Positions 15,758 to 25,430 of a stretch of DNA of 64,000 bases are shown in pieces. This stretch comes from an uncultured Eubacteriales bacterium (lineage in GTDB: Bacteria > Bacillota > Clostridia > Oscillospirales > Oscillospiraceae). Location: NCBI GenBank assembly GCA_900313925.1, contig OMTF01000005.1, positions 17,745 through 81,744 of the forward strand, written 5' to 3'. Under the pieces are notes generated by a model, which did not search any database, had not been told where the DNA came from, and worked only from the letters and a program-made list of their open reading frames with translations. Each line of letters opens with the position of its first letter. Within the stretch, counting starts at the first letter, position 1. A program made the position numbers and the translations under genes.

Positions 15758-18700
15758 TTATTTGAGCTTCATTATCAGCTCACCTGCTTTAACCGTATCG
15801 CCAACTTTTGCAAGAATATCTGTAACTTCTCCGTCCATTCTTGCAACAACGCTTGTTTCCATTTTCATTGCTTCAACTATTGCAACGACCTGATTTACTT
15901 TTACCTTGTCACCTTTTTTCACGTTGATCTTCGAAATCATTCCCGGAATCGCAGCTCCGATTTGGCTCTTATCGTTCGGATCTGCTAATACAACCTGCTT
16001 CGCTGTAGCTTTTGCAAACGGATCAGGAACATTGACAACTCTGCGGGAACCGTTCAGCAGGAAGACGACATCGCGAGTACCATCATCATGCTGATCTCCA
16101 AGCCCGAGATAACGAATAACCAGCGTCTTTCCGTCTTCAATGTTAATTTGGTTTGTTTCGCCCATTGCTAGACCATTGAAGAAAACATGGCTTCCCATAC
16201 GCATGATATAGCCGTATTCCTGACGATGCTTGCAGTAATCTTCAATAACTTTCGGATACATTACGTAAGAAATCAACATTTCTTCCGAGGGATTCGGCAG
16301 AAACTCAGAGAGTTTTTTGCGCTCCGCGTCAAAATCTACAGGCGGAAGTAGTTCGCCGGGTCTGCATGTAATCGGTTTTTCGCCCTTTAGAACAATTTTC
16401 TGAAGTTCTTTGGGAAATCCCCATGAAGGCTGACCCATCATGCCTTTGAAATAGGATACAACAGAATCCGGGTAGCTAAGTTCTTTTCCTTTTTCCAAAA
16501 TATTTTCCGGAGTCAGGTCGTTCTGAACCATGAATATTGCAAGATCGCCAACCATCTTTGAGGATGGAGTAACCTTAACGATGCCTCCAAGCATATCATT
16601 TACTTTCTTATACATTTCCTTTACATCTTGGAAGCGATCACCAAGACCTAGAGACTGTACTTGCGGGTATAGGTTTGTATATTGACCGCCAGGAATTTCA
16701 TATTTGTAGATATCTGTAACAGGGCTCTTTATACCATTATCGAAATTCTTGTAGCGCAGACGAACATCCGCCCAGTAATCCGTAAGATACTGAAGTCTAT
16801 CCAGGTCCAGTCCGGTATCTCTTTCCTGCCCGTGCAGTGCCGCAACAACTGCGTTCAAAGAAGGCTGGCTGGTTAAATGCGACATGGATGAAATTGCCAA
16901 GTCAACGACGTCCACGCCCGCTTCCGCAGCCATAAGAACCGTTGAAACCTGATTAGAGGTCGTATCGTGCGTGTGGAGATGGACGGGAATGCCAATTTCC
17001 TGTTTTAATTCGTAGACGAGTTTTTTTGCTGAATAGGGTTTCAGTAAGCCTGCCATGTCCTTAATTGCAAGCATATGTGCACCGCGGCGCTCAATTTCTT
17101 TTGCCATCTTAATGTAATAATCAAGTGTAAATTTGTCGTTTTTCGGATCGAGGATTTCCCCTGTATAGCAAATCGTTGCCTCCACGACTTTTCCTGTCTT
17201 CAGAGCCTCATCCATGGCAATTTCCATGCCGGGGATCCAGTTCAGAGAATCAAATATTCTGAATATGTCTATCCCCGCTTCAGCAGAAAGATCAACAAAC
17301 TTCCTAATAACATTATCCGGGTAGTTCATATAGCCAACAGCATTCGCGCCGCGAAGGAGTATCTGGAATGGTATATTGGGAATTTTCTCGCGCAGCATAT
17401 GCAACCGTTCCCAAGGGTCTTCATGCAGGAAGCGGAATGCAGTGTCGAATGTTGCACCGCCCCACATTTCCAGCGAGAAACAGTCGGCAAGTATCTCTGA
17501 AGTACCTTCCGCACATTTGACCATATCACGGGTGCGCATTCTAGTGGAAAGTAGTGATTGGTGCGCATCGCGCATTGTCGTGTCCGTAACCAGCAATTTT
17601 TTCTGCGCAAGGACCCAATCCGCAAGAGCTTTCGGACCTTTTTCATCTAAGAGAGGCTTTAGTCCGGGTTTACGCTCCCCCGTTACGGGCGGGAAACGCG
17701 GTGCCTCGAATTGGCTTCTTTCCGCGTTAGGGTTCGAGACTTGAATATTCGCGATATATTTTAGTACCCGAGTTGCCCGATCTTTGGATTCTTCGATCTC
17801 GAAAAGTTCCGGAGTCTCGTCAATAAATTTCGTTGAGCATTTTCCAGCAATGAAGGTAGGATGCGTCAAAACGTTTGTCACAAATGGAATATTCGTTTTT
17901 ACGCCGCGAATATGGACTTCATTGATAGCTCTAGCCGCTTTATGGCATACAGCAGGAAAAGAACTATCCCAGGAAGTAACTTTTAATAATAGAGAGTCAT
18001 AATATGGGGAGATAGTCGTTCCTTCCCCTGCGCACCCCGCATCTACTCGAACACCGAATCCGCCAGGCTGTCTATAGGAAGTGATTGTTCCCGTGTCCGG
18101 TGCGAAATTGTTCAGCGGATCTTCCGTTGTAACCCTGCACTGGATTGCATAGCCGTTAATATGCACGGAATCTTGGCTTTTAATGCCGATTGAGTCGTCC
18201 GAAAGAGTCTTCCCTTCCGCAATAAGGATCTGCGAGCGCACAATGTCAATTCCCGTTACCATTTCCGTAACAGTGTGCTCTACCTGAATCCGTGGATTCA
18301 TTTCAATAAAATAATGATTTCCATCCTGATCCACAAGAAATTCGACTGTGCCGGCAGAAACATACCCAACATACTTTGCAATCTTAACAGCATCCTTATA
18401 AAGAGCCTGCCGTGTTTCTACCGGAACGGAAAATGCGGGAGCAAATTCGACAACTTTCTGATAGCGTCTTTGAAGAGAGCAGTCTCTTTCTCCCAGGTGA
18501 ACAACGTTTCCTTGTTTATCTCCGAGAACCTGAACTTCAACATGTTTCGGATTTACAAGAAATTTTTCGATAAATATATCATCATTGCCAAAAGCTTTTT
18601 TGGCTTCGCTTTTAACCATTTCAAATGCAGGCTTTATATCTTCCGGCTTTTCGCAACGCCTCATTCCTCGGCCGCCGCCACCTGCAGCTGCCTTAAGAAT

Positions 18701-19189
18701 AATGGGGAAGCCAAAGCTTTTCGCCATCTGCAAAGCTTCCTCTGCATCCTTTACTGGTTCCGTGGTACCAGGGATGGTCGGCACTCCGCAGGCATGGGCG
18801 ATATTCTTAGCTTCGAGTTTATCTCCCATTTTTGACAGGACATCAACGGTGGGTCCTATAAAGATAATCCCTGCTTCCTCACAGGCTTTTGCAAATTCAG
18901 GATTTTCCGATAGAAATCCATATCCAGGGTGGATGGCATCTACGCCACGGACCTTTGCAAGATGGATGATGGACGGTATATCTAAATATGCGCCCAGTGG
19001 GCTTTTATTCTTACCAATCAGATATGCCTCATCCGCACTCGTTCTAAAGAGTGAATTAACATCTTCATTTGAATACATCGCCACTGTACGGATTCCCAGA
19101 TCGTGGCACGCTCTGAAAATTCTAATTGCAATTTCACCGCGATTTGCGGCAAGAATTTTCTTGAATTCTCTTTTTTGGATAGCAGCCAT
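15758..19189 (-). CDS. pyc: Pyruvate carboxylase
   Basis: A 1143-residue biotin enzyme that carboxylates pyruvate to oxaloacetate using ATP and bicarbonate. The biotin carboxylase domain covers about residues 10-460 (ILAANRGEIAIRIFRA, AAAGGGGRGMR, EMNPRIQVEHTVTE). The carboxyltransferase domain covers about 525-1000 (DTTMRDAHQSLLSTRMRT, GGATFDTAFRFL, HLHTHDTT). The biotin carrier domain is C-terminal, with biotin-accepting EAMKMETS (Lys near 1109). Length equals the usual single-chain enzyme. The ATG at 19189 lies nine bases from GGAG; the ATG at 19198 abuts it and is rejected. It is monocistronic with its own promoter. Confidence 0.97.
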   Translation of the reverse strand: MAAIQKREFKKILAANRGEIAIRIFRACHDLGIRTVAMYSNEDVNSLFRTSADEAYLIGKNKSPLGAYLDIPSIIHLAKVRGVDAIHPGYGFLSENPEFAKACEEAGIIFIGPTVDVLSKMGDKLEAKNIAHACGVPTIPGTTEPVKDAEEALQMAKSFGFPIILKAAAGGGGRGMRRCEKPEDIKPAFEMVKSEAKKAFGNDDIFIEKFLVNPKHVEVQVLGDKQGNVVHLGERDCSLQRRYQKVVEFAPAFSVPVETRQALYKDAVKIAKYVGYVSAGTVEFLVDQDGNHYFIEMNPRIQVEHTVTEMVTGIDIVRSQILIAEGKTLSDDSIGIKSQDSVHINGYAIQCRVTTEDPLNNFAPDTGTITSYRQPGGFGVRVDAGCAGEGTTISPYYDSLLLKVTSWDSSFPAVCHKAARAINEVHIRGVKTNIPFVTNVLTHPTFIAGKCSTKFIDETPELFEIEESKDRATRVLKYIANIQVSNPNAERSQFEAPRFPPVTGERKPGLKPLLDEKGPKALADWVLAQKKLLVTDTTMRDAHQSLLSTRMRTRDMVKCAEGTSEILADCFSLEMWGGATFDTAFRFLHEDPWERLHMLREKIPNIPFQILLRGANAVGYMNYPDNVIRKFVDLSAEAGIDIFRIFDSLNWIPGMEIAMDEALKTGKVVEATICYTGEILDPKNDKFTLDYYIKMAKEIERRGAHMLAIKDMAGLLKPYSAKKLVYELKQEIGIPVHLHTHDTTSNQVSTVLMAAEAGVDVVDLAISSMSHLTSQPSLNAVVAALHGQERDTGLDLDRLQYLTDYWADVRLRYKNFDNGIKSPVTDIYKYEIPGGQYTNLYPQVQSLGLGDRFQDVKEMYKKVNDMLGGIVKVTPSSKMVGDLAIFMVQNDLTPENILEKGKELSYPDSVVSYFKGMMGQPSWGFPKELQKIVLKGEKPITCRPGELLPPVDFDAERKKLSEFLPNPSEEMLISYVMYPKVIEDYCKHRQEYGYIMRMGSHVFFNGLAMGETNQINIEDGKTLVIRYLGLGDQHDDGTRDVVFLLNGSRRVVNVPDPFAKATAKQVVLADPNDKSQIGAAIPGMISKINVKKGDKVKVNQVVAIVEAMKMETSVVARMDGEVTDILAKVGDTVKAGELIMKLK

Positions 19190-19274
19190 ACATTTCATCT
19201 CCAGTAAAAATAATAACTGTAAGCGTTCATGGGCCGTAGAATCCCTTCGTATACACCAATCGCGCTATATACAT

Positions 19275-19303
19275 AATATAAAGATTATCAAGGTATTTTT
19301 CAA
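19275..19303 (-). promoter_or_regulatory. Promoter of pyruvate carboxylase
   Basis: On the minus strand, TTGAAA (19303-19298), a 17-bp spacer, and TATATT (19280-19275), 86 bases before the pyc start. The spacing is right and there are one or two mismatches per box. Confidence 0.6.
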
Positions 19304-19540
19304 CTGCTAAGTCGTGATCCAAATATCTATATTTTTATCGAGACCATACCTTATTTTGTGCAACATTCATAATTAATAACTTGTTTCCTCACTTGATAAA
19401 AAGATAATTTGTGCACTGTGCTTATGTACAGCTTCTGGCTCCTAAGGGCTGTTCTAATCACCGTTAGCATCAAAGTGTCTTTAATTTCATCGTTACTGGC
19501 TCCAATAATGTCCGGAACACTGTTTCCACTCCTAGTGTAA

Positions 19541-19573
19541 AAAAAACTAGGCTAAGTAAATGCAATAGCCTAG
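19541..19573 (-). terminator. Terminator of the DUF1292 gene
   Basis: The perfect stem CTAGGCTA/TAGCCTAG is followed on the minus strand by a run of eight T's, about 85 bases after the DUF1292 stop. Confidence 0.85.
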
Positions 19574-19657
19574 CAGAGTGTTAAATTTACTTGTAATTCT
19601 TATTTTCCCTTTTGAATTGGTCATTAGGCATAATCCATTGTGTCCTAGCTACATCTA

Positions 19658-19990
19658 TCAGCCATTATTCTCTGGATCTTCTGCTTCTTCAGCACCTTCC
19701 TCATCGCCGTCCGTCTCTTCCTCGTCTTCAGCATACAATTCCTGCATAAAAATATCATATACTTTTTCCGCTATAGAATCTTCAATTGATACAAGGTAAT
19801 CATCCTCGCCCTCTTTTGTATTTTCCATGATAATATATCCGAATTCCGGGTCGTCCTCATCCATATCAGCGGGGAGCAAAATATAATATTCGCTACCATT
19901 ATAATCAACGGTATCAACAAACTCGAAGACATATTCTTCACCATTATCATCCGTAAGGGAAATGTAATTGGAGCCATATTCTTCATCCAT
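19658..19990 (-). CDS. DUF1292 (YrzB-like) protein
   Basis: A 110-residue, very acidic protein. The N-terminal 75 residues match DUF1292: ISLTDDNGEEYVFEFVDTV, YYILLPADM, GYIIMEN and a VYDIFMQEL-type end. A Glu/Asp-rich tail (DEEETDGDEEGAEEAEDPE) follows. The family's function is unknown; it is common in Firmicutes near ruvX/alaS, which are not seen here. The start at 19990 best fits the family N-terminus. The site AAGG lies 12 bases upstream, so starts at 20002 (ATG) or the following GTG remain possible. It carries its own terminator. Confidence 0.8.
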   Translation of the reverse strand: MDEEYGSNYISLTDDNGEEYVFEFVDTVDYNGSEYYILLPADMDEDDPEFGYIIMENTKEGEDDYLVSIEDSIAEKVYDIFMQELYAEDEEETDGDEEGAEEAEDPENNG

Positions 19991-20457
19991 AGCTGTCACC
20001 ATCCTTCATTGTTTGATATGATAGTATACAAAATAAAAAATTTTTTCAATATGATTTCATTCTCACTTCGCCTGTCTTGCCACTTCACGCTTTGTGTTGC
20101 TTGCTACCAGACTTATCTGCGTGCCTTTCAGGCCTTCATTCTAGCTCTCCATCAGGAGTTGCTTATATCCTTACTTAAAAAGCTCCACGACAATTTTAAC
20201 AGCCTTAACTCTGACATAAAAGGGGTGTTCTCCCTCAATTTCTGAACGTTTTATCATTTCTCTGGCTTTTTCTTGTACCATACCGAGGAAAATACGAATC
20301 ATCGCAGAATGGGAAATAATGCGTAATATCTTTAAAAAAGTTATTTCTTTATTTATTTAGATATGTATGCTAAAATGTGACAATGCATGTAATATTTAAA
20401 ATACTTTTGTTTATTTTTATCTCCTTAAATGAATTTCAACGGTGGTGAAGCCTTAAC
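19991..20457. other. Intergenic region between DUF1292 and class A PBP genes
   Basis: The region is divergent and 467 bp long. It contains one doubtful 43-codon minus-strand frame (20171-20302). No clear promoter pair for the PBP gene was found. Confidence 0.45.
20171..20302 (-). CDS. Possible small protein or gene remnant, 43 residues
   Basis: The frame runs from an ATG at 20302 to a TAA, with protein-like composition: an amphipathic MVQEKAREMIKR helix, then EGEHPFYVRVKAVKIVVELFK. No ribosome binding site precedes it. It may be a decayed fragment of a larger gene. I recognise no family. Confidence 0.22.
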   Translation of the reverse strand: MIRIFLGMVQEKAREMIKRSEIEGEHPFYVRVKAVKIVVELFK

Positions 20458-22686
20458 ATGAATAAAGCAAAAAGTAGTTCCCATAGCGCTTCTGCAGACA
20501 CAGCAATCAAAACTGCAGGAAGTACGATTGGCACTATTCTGAAAGTTATTGGAACGATTTTCCTTATTTTCGTGCTTTCAGTTCTGATTTTTGCTTGTAT
20601 TTTCGCTTTATATATTAAAACGGAAATTACTCCAAGTATAGATATTAAACTAGAGGATTTTGCTCTAAACCAGACAAGCTCCATTTTATACAACAATGGC
20701 ACAGATTGGGTTGAACTTAAGGAACTTGATAGCAGTGAAAATCGTGTTTGGATTGACTACGAAGATATCCCCCAAAATATGGAGCATGCTGTAGTTGCAG
20801 TTGAAGATAAGCGCTTCTATAAGCATAAGGGTGTTGACTGGTATCGAACTATCGGTGCATTTTTCAATATGTTCTTAGGTGTCCGTTCTGACTTTGGCGG
20901 ATCCACAATAACACAGCAGCTGATAAAAAATCTAACGCGGCAGGATGATATCACTGTACAACGAAAACTGCTTGAGATCTGCGAGGCCCTTGAGCTCGAG
21001 AAGCGATATGATAAAAGCGAGATTATGGAATGGTACCTGAATGCCGTGTATTTCGGAGAAGGGTGCTATGGCGTTGAAGCGGCGGCGCAGACATATTTCG
21101 GCAAAAGTGCGAAGGACCTTGATTTGGCAGAATGCGCTTCGATTGCCGGTATCACTAACCTGCCGACATATTATGATCCTTACTACAGCAGAGAAAACAA
21201 CAAAAAGCGGCAGGAAGACATTCTTTATTTAATGTATGATCAAGGTTACATTACGAAAGAGGAATATGAAAGTGCGAAATCGGAGGAACTAAATTTCATA
21301 TACTCTGAATCTTCCGACTCAACGTATGAAGTATATTCTTATTATGAAGAAGCCGTTATTAGCGACGTTTTAGATGATCTTGTCGAGCAGAAAGGACTTT
21401 CCAGAGATACCGCAACGCAGCTTTTATATCGCGGCGGTTACAAAATATACTCCTGCTTTGATCCGACGATTCAGTCGTACGTCGATGAAATGTATTCGAA
21501 TTTTGATAACTTGCCAAGTCCTTACTACGAAGAAACGGATCAGCAGCTTGAAAGCGCTATCGTTATCATCAAGCAATCTACGGGAGAAATCGTAGCTTTG
21601 AGTGGCGGCACAGGAAGCAAGGATGTCAGTTTCGGACTCAACCGGGCAATGGACAGTCAGCGACCTCCTGGATCTTCCATTAAGCCTATCGCAGTTTACG
21701 GGCCTGCTGTAGAATATGGTCTCATTACACCTTCTACCAAAGTTATGGATTCCGCTAATATCAAGCTGAAAGGTACGGATTGGATGCCCAGCAACTCTGG
21801 CGGTGGTCACTATGGTCTTATCACGATTCTGCAAGGATTGCAGCATTCTTTAAACACGGTTTCCGCTCAAATTCTGGATGTTTTAACACCTTCCGTTTCC
21901 TACGACTTTCTGATTGAGCGCCTTGGGGTTAAAAGTCTAGATCCTGCGGACTGTGATTACGCTCCGATTGCATTAGGTCAGCTAACCTACGGCATTACAG
22001 TACGCGAAATGGCTCAAGCCTATGCTGCATTAGCGAACGATGGAACATTTATAAAATCAAAATTATATACAAAAGTAACGGATGCTAACGGAAACATTAT
22101 CTTGGATAACACAACTCAGTCGCATCAAGCGTTCAGCGCGAATTCCGCTCACGTTATGTCCTATATGCTGGAATATGCTGCAACATACGGTACTGGATAT
22201 GAAGCCAGCTTCTCCGGTATGTCTGTTGCGGGTAAAACAGGAACTACTTCGGATTCCTGCGATCGATGGTTCTGTGGCTATACACCCTATTACACTGCAG
22301 CCGTCTGGGTTGGTTATGACACTCCTTCTGAGTTATACTTCAGCGGAAACCCGGCTTCGCAGATTTGGCGCAGCATCATGGAGAAGGTTCACGCAGACCT
22401 TCCTTACGCAGAATTCCCTGAAGCAGATTTGGGCGAACCGACTGGTATGCTTGACAGCTATTACACAAATTCCTCTTTCTATGAAGAAGAATCTAGTGAT
22501 GATACTGTTTCCCCTTCGCCTTCTGAGTCTACACAACCTGAGGAAACCGATACAGGTGGTGTCAGCGAAACAGACATTGGAAGTACCGTAACGAGCAATG
22601 GCGGCACTGAGACAAATTCACAGGTTGGTATTATATTTCCAAATATATCCAAATACCTTTTGAATTTCTCTTCTCTTTCAAAATAA
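20458..22686 (+). CDS. Class A penicillin-binding protein (bifunctional transglycosylase/transpeptidase)
   Basis: A 742-residue membrane-anchored enzyme that polymerises and cross-links peptidoglycan. There is a single membrane segment at about residues 27-55. The GT51 glycosyltransferase domain follows, with VEDKRFYKHKGVD carrying catalytic Glu, GGSTITQQL, and NAVYFGEGCYGVEAAAQTYFGK. The transpeptidase domain has PPGSSIKP (SxxK, nucleophile Ser), SLN and AGKTGTT. A Ser/Glu/Thr-rich low-complexity tail follows from about 680. The ribosome binding site is weak (GGTGG). An 18-base gap and a strong site link it to the small downstream gene. Confidence 0.95.
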   Translation: MNKAKSSSHSASADTAIKTAGSTIGTILKVIGTIFLIFVLSVLIFACIFALYIKTEITPSIDIKLEDFALNQTSSILYNNGTDWVELKELDSSENRVWIDYEDIPQNMEHAVVAVEDKRFYKHKGVDWYRTIGAFFNMFLGVRSDFGGSTITQQLIKNLTRQDDITVQRKLLEICEALELEKRYDKSEIMEWYLNAVYFGEGCYGVEAAAQTYFGKSAKDLDLAECASIAGITNLPTYYDPYYSRENNKKRQEDILYLMYDQGYITKEEYESAKSEELNFIYSESSDSTYEVYSYYEEAVISDVLDDLVEQKGLSRDTATQLLYRGGYKIYSCFDPTIQSYVDEMYSNFDNLPSPYYEETDQQLESAIVIIKQSTGEIVALSGGTGSKDVSFGLNRAMDSQRPPGSSIKPIAVYGPAVEYGLITPSTKVMDSANIKLKGTDWMPSNSGGGHYGLITILQGLQHSLNTVSAQILDVLTPSVSYDFLIERLGVKSLDPADCDYAPIALGQLTYGITVREMAQAYAALANDGTFIKSKLYTKVTDANGNIILDNTTQSHQAFSANSAHVMSYMLEYAATYGTGYEASFSGMSVAGKTGTTSDSCDRWFCGYTPYYTAAVWVGYDTPSELYFSGNPASQIWRSIMEKVHADLPYAEFPEADLGEPTGMLDSYYTNSSFYEEESSDDTVSPSPSESTQPEETDTGGVSETDIGSTVTSNGGTETNSQVGIIFPNISKYLLNFSSLSK

Positions 22687-22704
22687 TACGAGGAGGAATA
22701 ACTT

Positions 22705-22998
22705 TTGGCAAAAGCAAATATTTTAGAGTATAAAGGCCATCCAGTACAACGCAAGGACAACCTTATATATTATGGCAGCATGCAGGATGAATATATTGTA
22801 ATGCTGCAGATCATGGAAACAAAAAAAATCAAAGATCTTGACGTTGCGACAAAAATACTCGTACAGCTACAGCATACGGATCCAAATGTAAGTACTAAAG
22901 ATATGATCGTAAAAACGAGCGAAAAAAAAGGACTGTACGATGCTCTTGATATCGCTTCCATCTGGCTTGATAGAGCGTTGAAGCCCTCTTCTGAATGA
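22705..22998 (+). CDS. Hypothetical protein co-transcribed with the class A PBP
   Basis: A 97-residue protein starting at TTG with a strong GAGGAGG site five bases upstream, 18 bases after the PBP stop. It reads as a small alpha/beta protein: ILEYKGHPVQRKDNLIYYG, then EYIVMLQIMETKKI, then a C-terminal helix LYDALDIASIWLDRAL. There is no membrane segment or signal. Clostridial genomes have similar small proteins but I recall no function. Its position hints at a cell-wall-related or regulatory role. Confidence 0.7.
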   Translation: MAKANILEYKGHPVQRKDNLIYYGSMQDEYIVMLQIMETKKIKDLDVATKILVQLQHTDPNVSTKDMIVKTSEKKGLYDALDIASIWLDRALKPSSE

Positions 22999-23563
22999 AG
23001 ATTTTTACACTAGTAAAATTTTTCGCTTGAAAAATAGCATTCGTTTTGTCGCAGACCTCAAGCATTTTCTTTTATGTACTTATATATGAACTTATATATT
23101 CTTTGTACGTGTGAAACAACAATATTACCATTATAAGTTTAACAGCACCCATCTTTCGCTCGGCGCATAGGATACTTTGCCTGACTGCAGCATAGGGTGT
23201 TGTTTTTATGCAAATAGAAATTCTTATAAAGAATCTTAAAAAGAAATCATACGACGGGAGAGCGCGATAAGAATGTTTTGTACATTTCCATAGGATAGAT
23301 CCTATCCTGTTACAAAGCTCACATCTTGAAATGAAATAAATTTTCAATAAGGCATTTACGGATTTCATTTTGCCGAATGCAATCTTTCCCATTACCTATC
23401 TGCCGCATAATAACGCGCAGTAGAATGTGGCAAACTAAATAATACAAGTGTAGTGCTTCAGTCAACGGCTGTAATTAGCTTCCAGTCAGGATAAAGGCTC
23501 CCTTCTTGCAGAACCTCTAAAATGCTTCTGCAAGAAGGGAGCCTAATTCTATACTATTTACTT
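22999..23563. other. Intergenic region between convergent genes
   Basis: A short TTTTAC/GTAAAA stem with T-run at 23003-23023 may end the PBP operon. A strong hairpin at 23495-23544 serves the symporter gene. A 106-codon minus-strand frame between them has atypical composition and a poor site. Confidence 0.5.
23495..23544 (-). terminator. Long hairpin after the symporter gene
   Basis: A perfect 19-bp inverted repeat (23495-23513 with 23526-23544) lies 20 bases after the symporter stop. The following minus-strand sequence is only moderately T-rich (TTTAT). Confidence 0.8.
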
Positions 23564-24931
23564 TTAATTTTCACCCTTAGTTTCTGTACTGTTGCCTTCT
23601 TCTACAAAGGATGCATCCTCAATGCTTGGTGTTTTTTCCGCCGCATTAACAGCTGCCATTTCCGGGTGAAGCTTTTTCTGCAGCCAATCCTTTCCATCAA
23701 CATAGCGAGAAACAATGAAGGAAACGACATAGTCCCCAGCAGAGTTAACCATCGTAGCAGGAGGATCTACAAGGTTTCCGATAGCTAAAGCAAGTGTATA
23801 CGCTACTGTCAGTTGCTCCGGTGAATTATTAAAGAACAAAGAACACAAGATAAGTTCTCCGACTCCTCCGCCTCCTGGAATGCCAGACATCGCCACAGAA
23901 GAGAAAACTGCAACAATGATTGCAAGTATTGCTTTCCCAGTTCCGAACGGCATTCCCGCAATGCCAAATAGGAATGCAACTTTAACGATCGCAGACATGG
24001 CCGAACCATCCATGTGCATAGTTGCGCCCATCGGAAGCACGATTTCCGAAACATCCTTGGAAATTCCGGTTTCCTGAGCAACCTCCATGTTCGTAGGAAT
24101 CGTTGCTACAGATGAACAGGTGCCGAATGAAACCGCCGCAGGGCGGAATAAGTGCTGGAACATAACTTTTGCTGCGCCTTTTCCACCTCCAAAGCGGGCA
24201 TAAATTGGGAAAAAGACAAACATATAAGCGAACGCTGTCACATAGTACACTATCAGCGTTTTCCCATAGCTACCTATAAGCTCGGGACCGTAAGTCGCTG
24301 CAAGGTAAGCAAAAAATCCAAAAAATCCGATCGGTGCATAGTAGGTAATTAGCTTAACCGTTTTCATTATACATTCGGTTAAATCCGACAGGACCTTCGC
24401 CGTTTTTGTATTCGGGCCGCCTGCCATTTGAACGCCAAAGCCGAAGAGTATTGCAGCAACAATCAGCGGAAGCATGGCTCTCCTGGAAAGGAGCTGGTTA
24501 AAGTCCGAAACAGTGAAGAAGTTTACTATCATTTCGCCGACAGTAATTTGCGTTTGTTCCTCGGGTTCCGTTACCATTTCTTCAACGCTAAAATTGTCAG
24601 GAACAATATTAACCACACAGACAATGATATACATTACAATCGCTGCAATTGCGGCTGTAACAAGGAAAGTTAAAATCGTGCTCCCCATCACCTTGCCAGC
24701 ACGTTTCAATGTCTTCATATTCGCAATTGCCGAAGAGATGGATACAAATACCATCGGTACAACGACGCAGAACATTGCATTGATAAACACCGTGCCGAAT
24801 GGCTCCAAAGCAGTTGCCCCCGGCCACAGCAATCCCGTGATCGTGCCGGCTACAATAGCTACTATCATGCAAATGACGAACCAGTAGTTCTTCCAAAAGG
24901 ACCGCTTTGTTGTAGTTACTTCATTACCCAT
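23564..24931 (-). CDS. Dicarboxylate/amino acid:cation symporter (DAACS/SLC1 family), lysine-riboswitch controlled
   Basis: A 455-residue polytopic membrane transporter coupling solute uptake to Na+ or H+. Family hallmarks are FGTCSSVATIPTNM (variant of the serine-rich hairpin), GATMHMDGSA, the glycine-rich GIPGGGGVGE hairpin and GNLVDPPATMVNSAGD, in the order seen in GltP/GltT and SstT. A Glu-rich tail ends the protein. The ATG follows AAGGAG. The substrate would normally be called glutamate, aspartate or serine. An L-box riboswitch and terminator precede the gene, however, which suggests lysine or a related metabolite. Replacement of the usual C-terminal substrate Asp/Arg signatures could not be resolved by eye. 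Confidence 0.88.
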   Translation of the reverse strand: MGNEVTTTKRSFWKNYWFVICMIVAIVAGTITGLLWPGATALEPFGTVFINAMFCVVVPMVFVSISSAIANMKTLKRAGKVMGSTILTFLVTAAIAAIVMYIIVCVVNIVPDNFSVEEMVTEPEEQTQITVGEMIVNFFTVSDFNQLLSRRAMLPLIVAAILFGFGVQMAGGPNTKTAKVLSDLTECIMKTVKLITYYAPIGFFGFFAYLAATYGPELIGSYGKTLIVYYVTAFAYMFVFFPIYARFGGGKGAAKVMFQHLFRPAAVSFGTCSSVATIPTNMEVAQETGISKDVSEIVLPMGATMHMDGSAMSAIVKVAFLFGIAGMPFGTGKAILAIIVAVFSSVAMSGIPGGGGVGELILCSLFFNNSPEQLTVAYTLALAIGNLVDPPATMVNSAGDYVVSFIVSRYVDGKDWLQKKLHPEMAAVNAAEKTPSIEDASFVEEGNSTETKGEN

Positions 24932-25096
24932 AATACATCTCCTTTTCTCATTTCTCTTATATTGAACCGAATCTTCGGTTAATAAGCAAGAAACCCTTCA
25001 TCGTTTTTTTAATGATCTAAGACGCCATATCATACTTCCAATCATTTTGCCACCTGTGAGGAGGAACTAGGGTTCATGATTTTTTCGCGATACAAA

Positions 25097-25128
25097 AATA
25101 GCCATGAGTTCAATAAAGAGCTCATGGC
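25097..25128 (-). terminator. Terminator of the lysine riboswitch
   Basis: GCCATGAG and CTCATGGC form a perfect stem around a 12-nt loop, followed on the minus strand by TATTTTT. It lies between the aptamer and the symporter gene. Confidence 0.85.
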
Positions 25129-25160
25129 CGAATTTCTAAATAAATAATCTCACGAACCAT

Positions 25161-25318
25161 AGATAGCGCTTCATCGAAATGACAGTTCGCCGGATATTTT
25201 CCGACGTCCCAGGTAATTACGGAAGCAGGAACTCCGAAACCCTTCGGCGGCGACTCCTTTCACTTCGACGTTTCCTGACGCTTTTAGGAAGCTACTCTTA
25301 GCAACCGCACCTCTATCT
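25161..25318 (-). promoter_or_regulatory. Lysine riboswitch (L-box)
   Basis: The minus strand starts AGATAGAGGTGCGG, followed by AAGAGTAGC, then GTGAAAGGAGTCGCCGCCGAAGG, then an ACTGTC segment, and closes with GAAGCGCTATCT. P1 is AGATAG with CTATCT. These are the conserved blocks of the lysine aptamer in the right order over 158 nt. In this class bound lysine promotes termination, so transport would be switched off when lysine is plentiful. Confidence 0.94.
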
Positions 25319-25332
25319 TTTGTTAGCCATGA

Positions 25333-25360
25333 TTTTTACATTTTCTTATTATATTGTCAA
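25333..25360 (-). promoter_or_regulatory. Promoter upstream of the lysine riboswitch
   Basis: On the minus strand, TTGACA (25360-25355), a 16-bp spacer, and TAAAAA (25338-25333), ending 15 bases before the aptamer. The -35 is perfect and the -10 is weaker. Confidence 0.55.
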
Positions 25361-25430
25361 TATGTTGCTAGAACTTTATGCGTTTTAAATCAAATTTCTC
25401 AAATTGACATAATCATTTTATACATTATCA

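Larger units (their letters stand above)
19190..19657. other. Intergenic region upstream of pyc
   Basis: This region holds the pyc promoter (19275-19303) and the DUF1292 terminator (19541-19573). The rest is AT-rich without a supported gene. Confidence 0.6.

Noticed and set aside
23072..23392. 106-codon minus-strand frame between PBP operon and symporter
   Set aside because: The residue mix is unnatural, the AGG is only two bases from the ATG, and it lies between two terminator-like elements.
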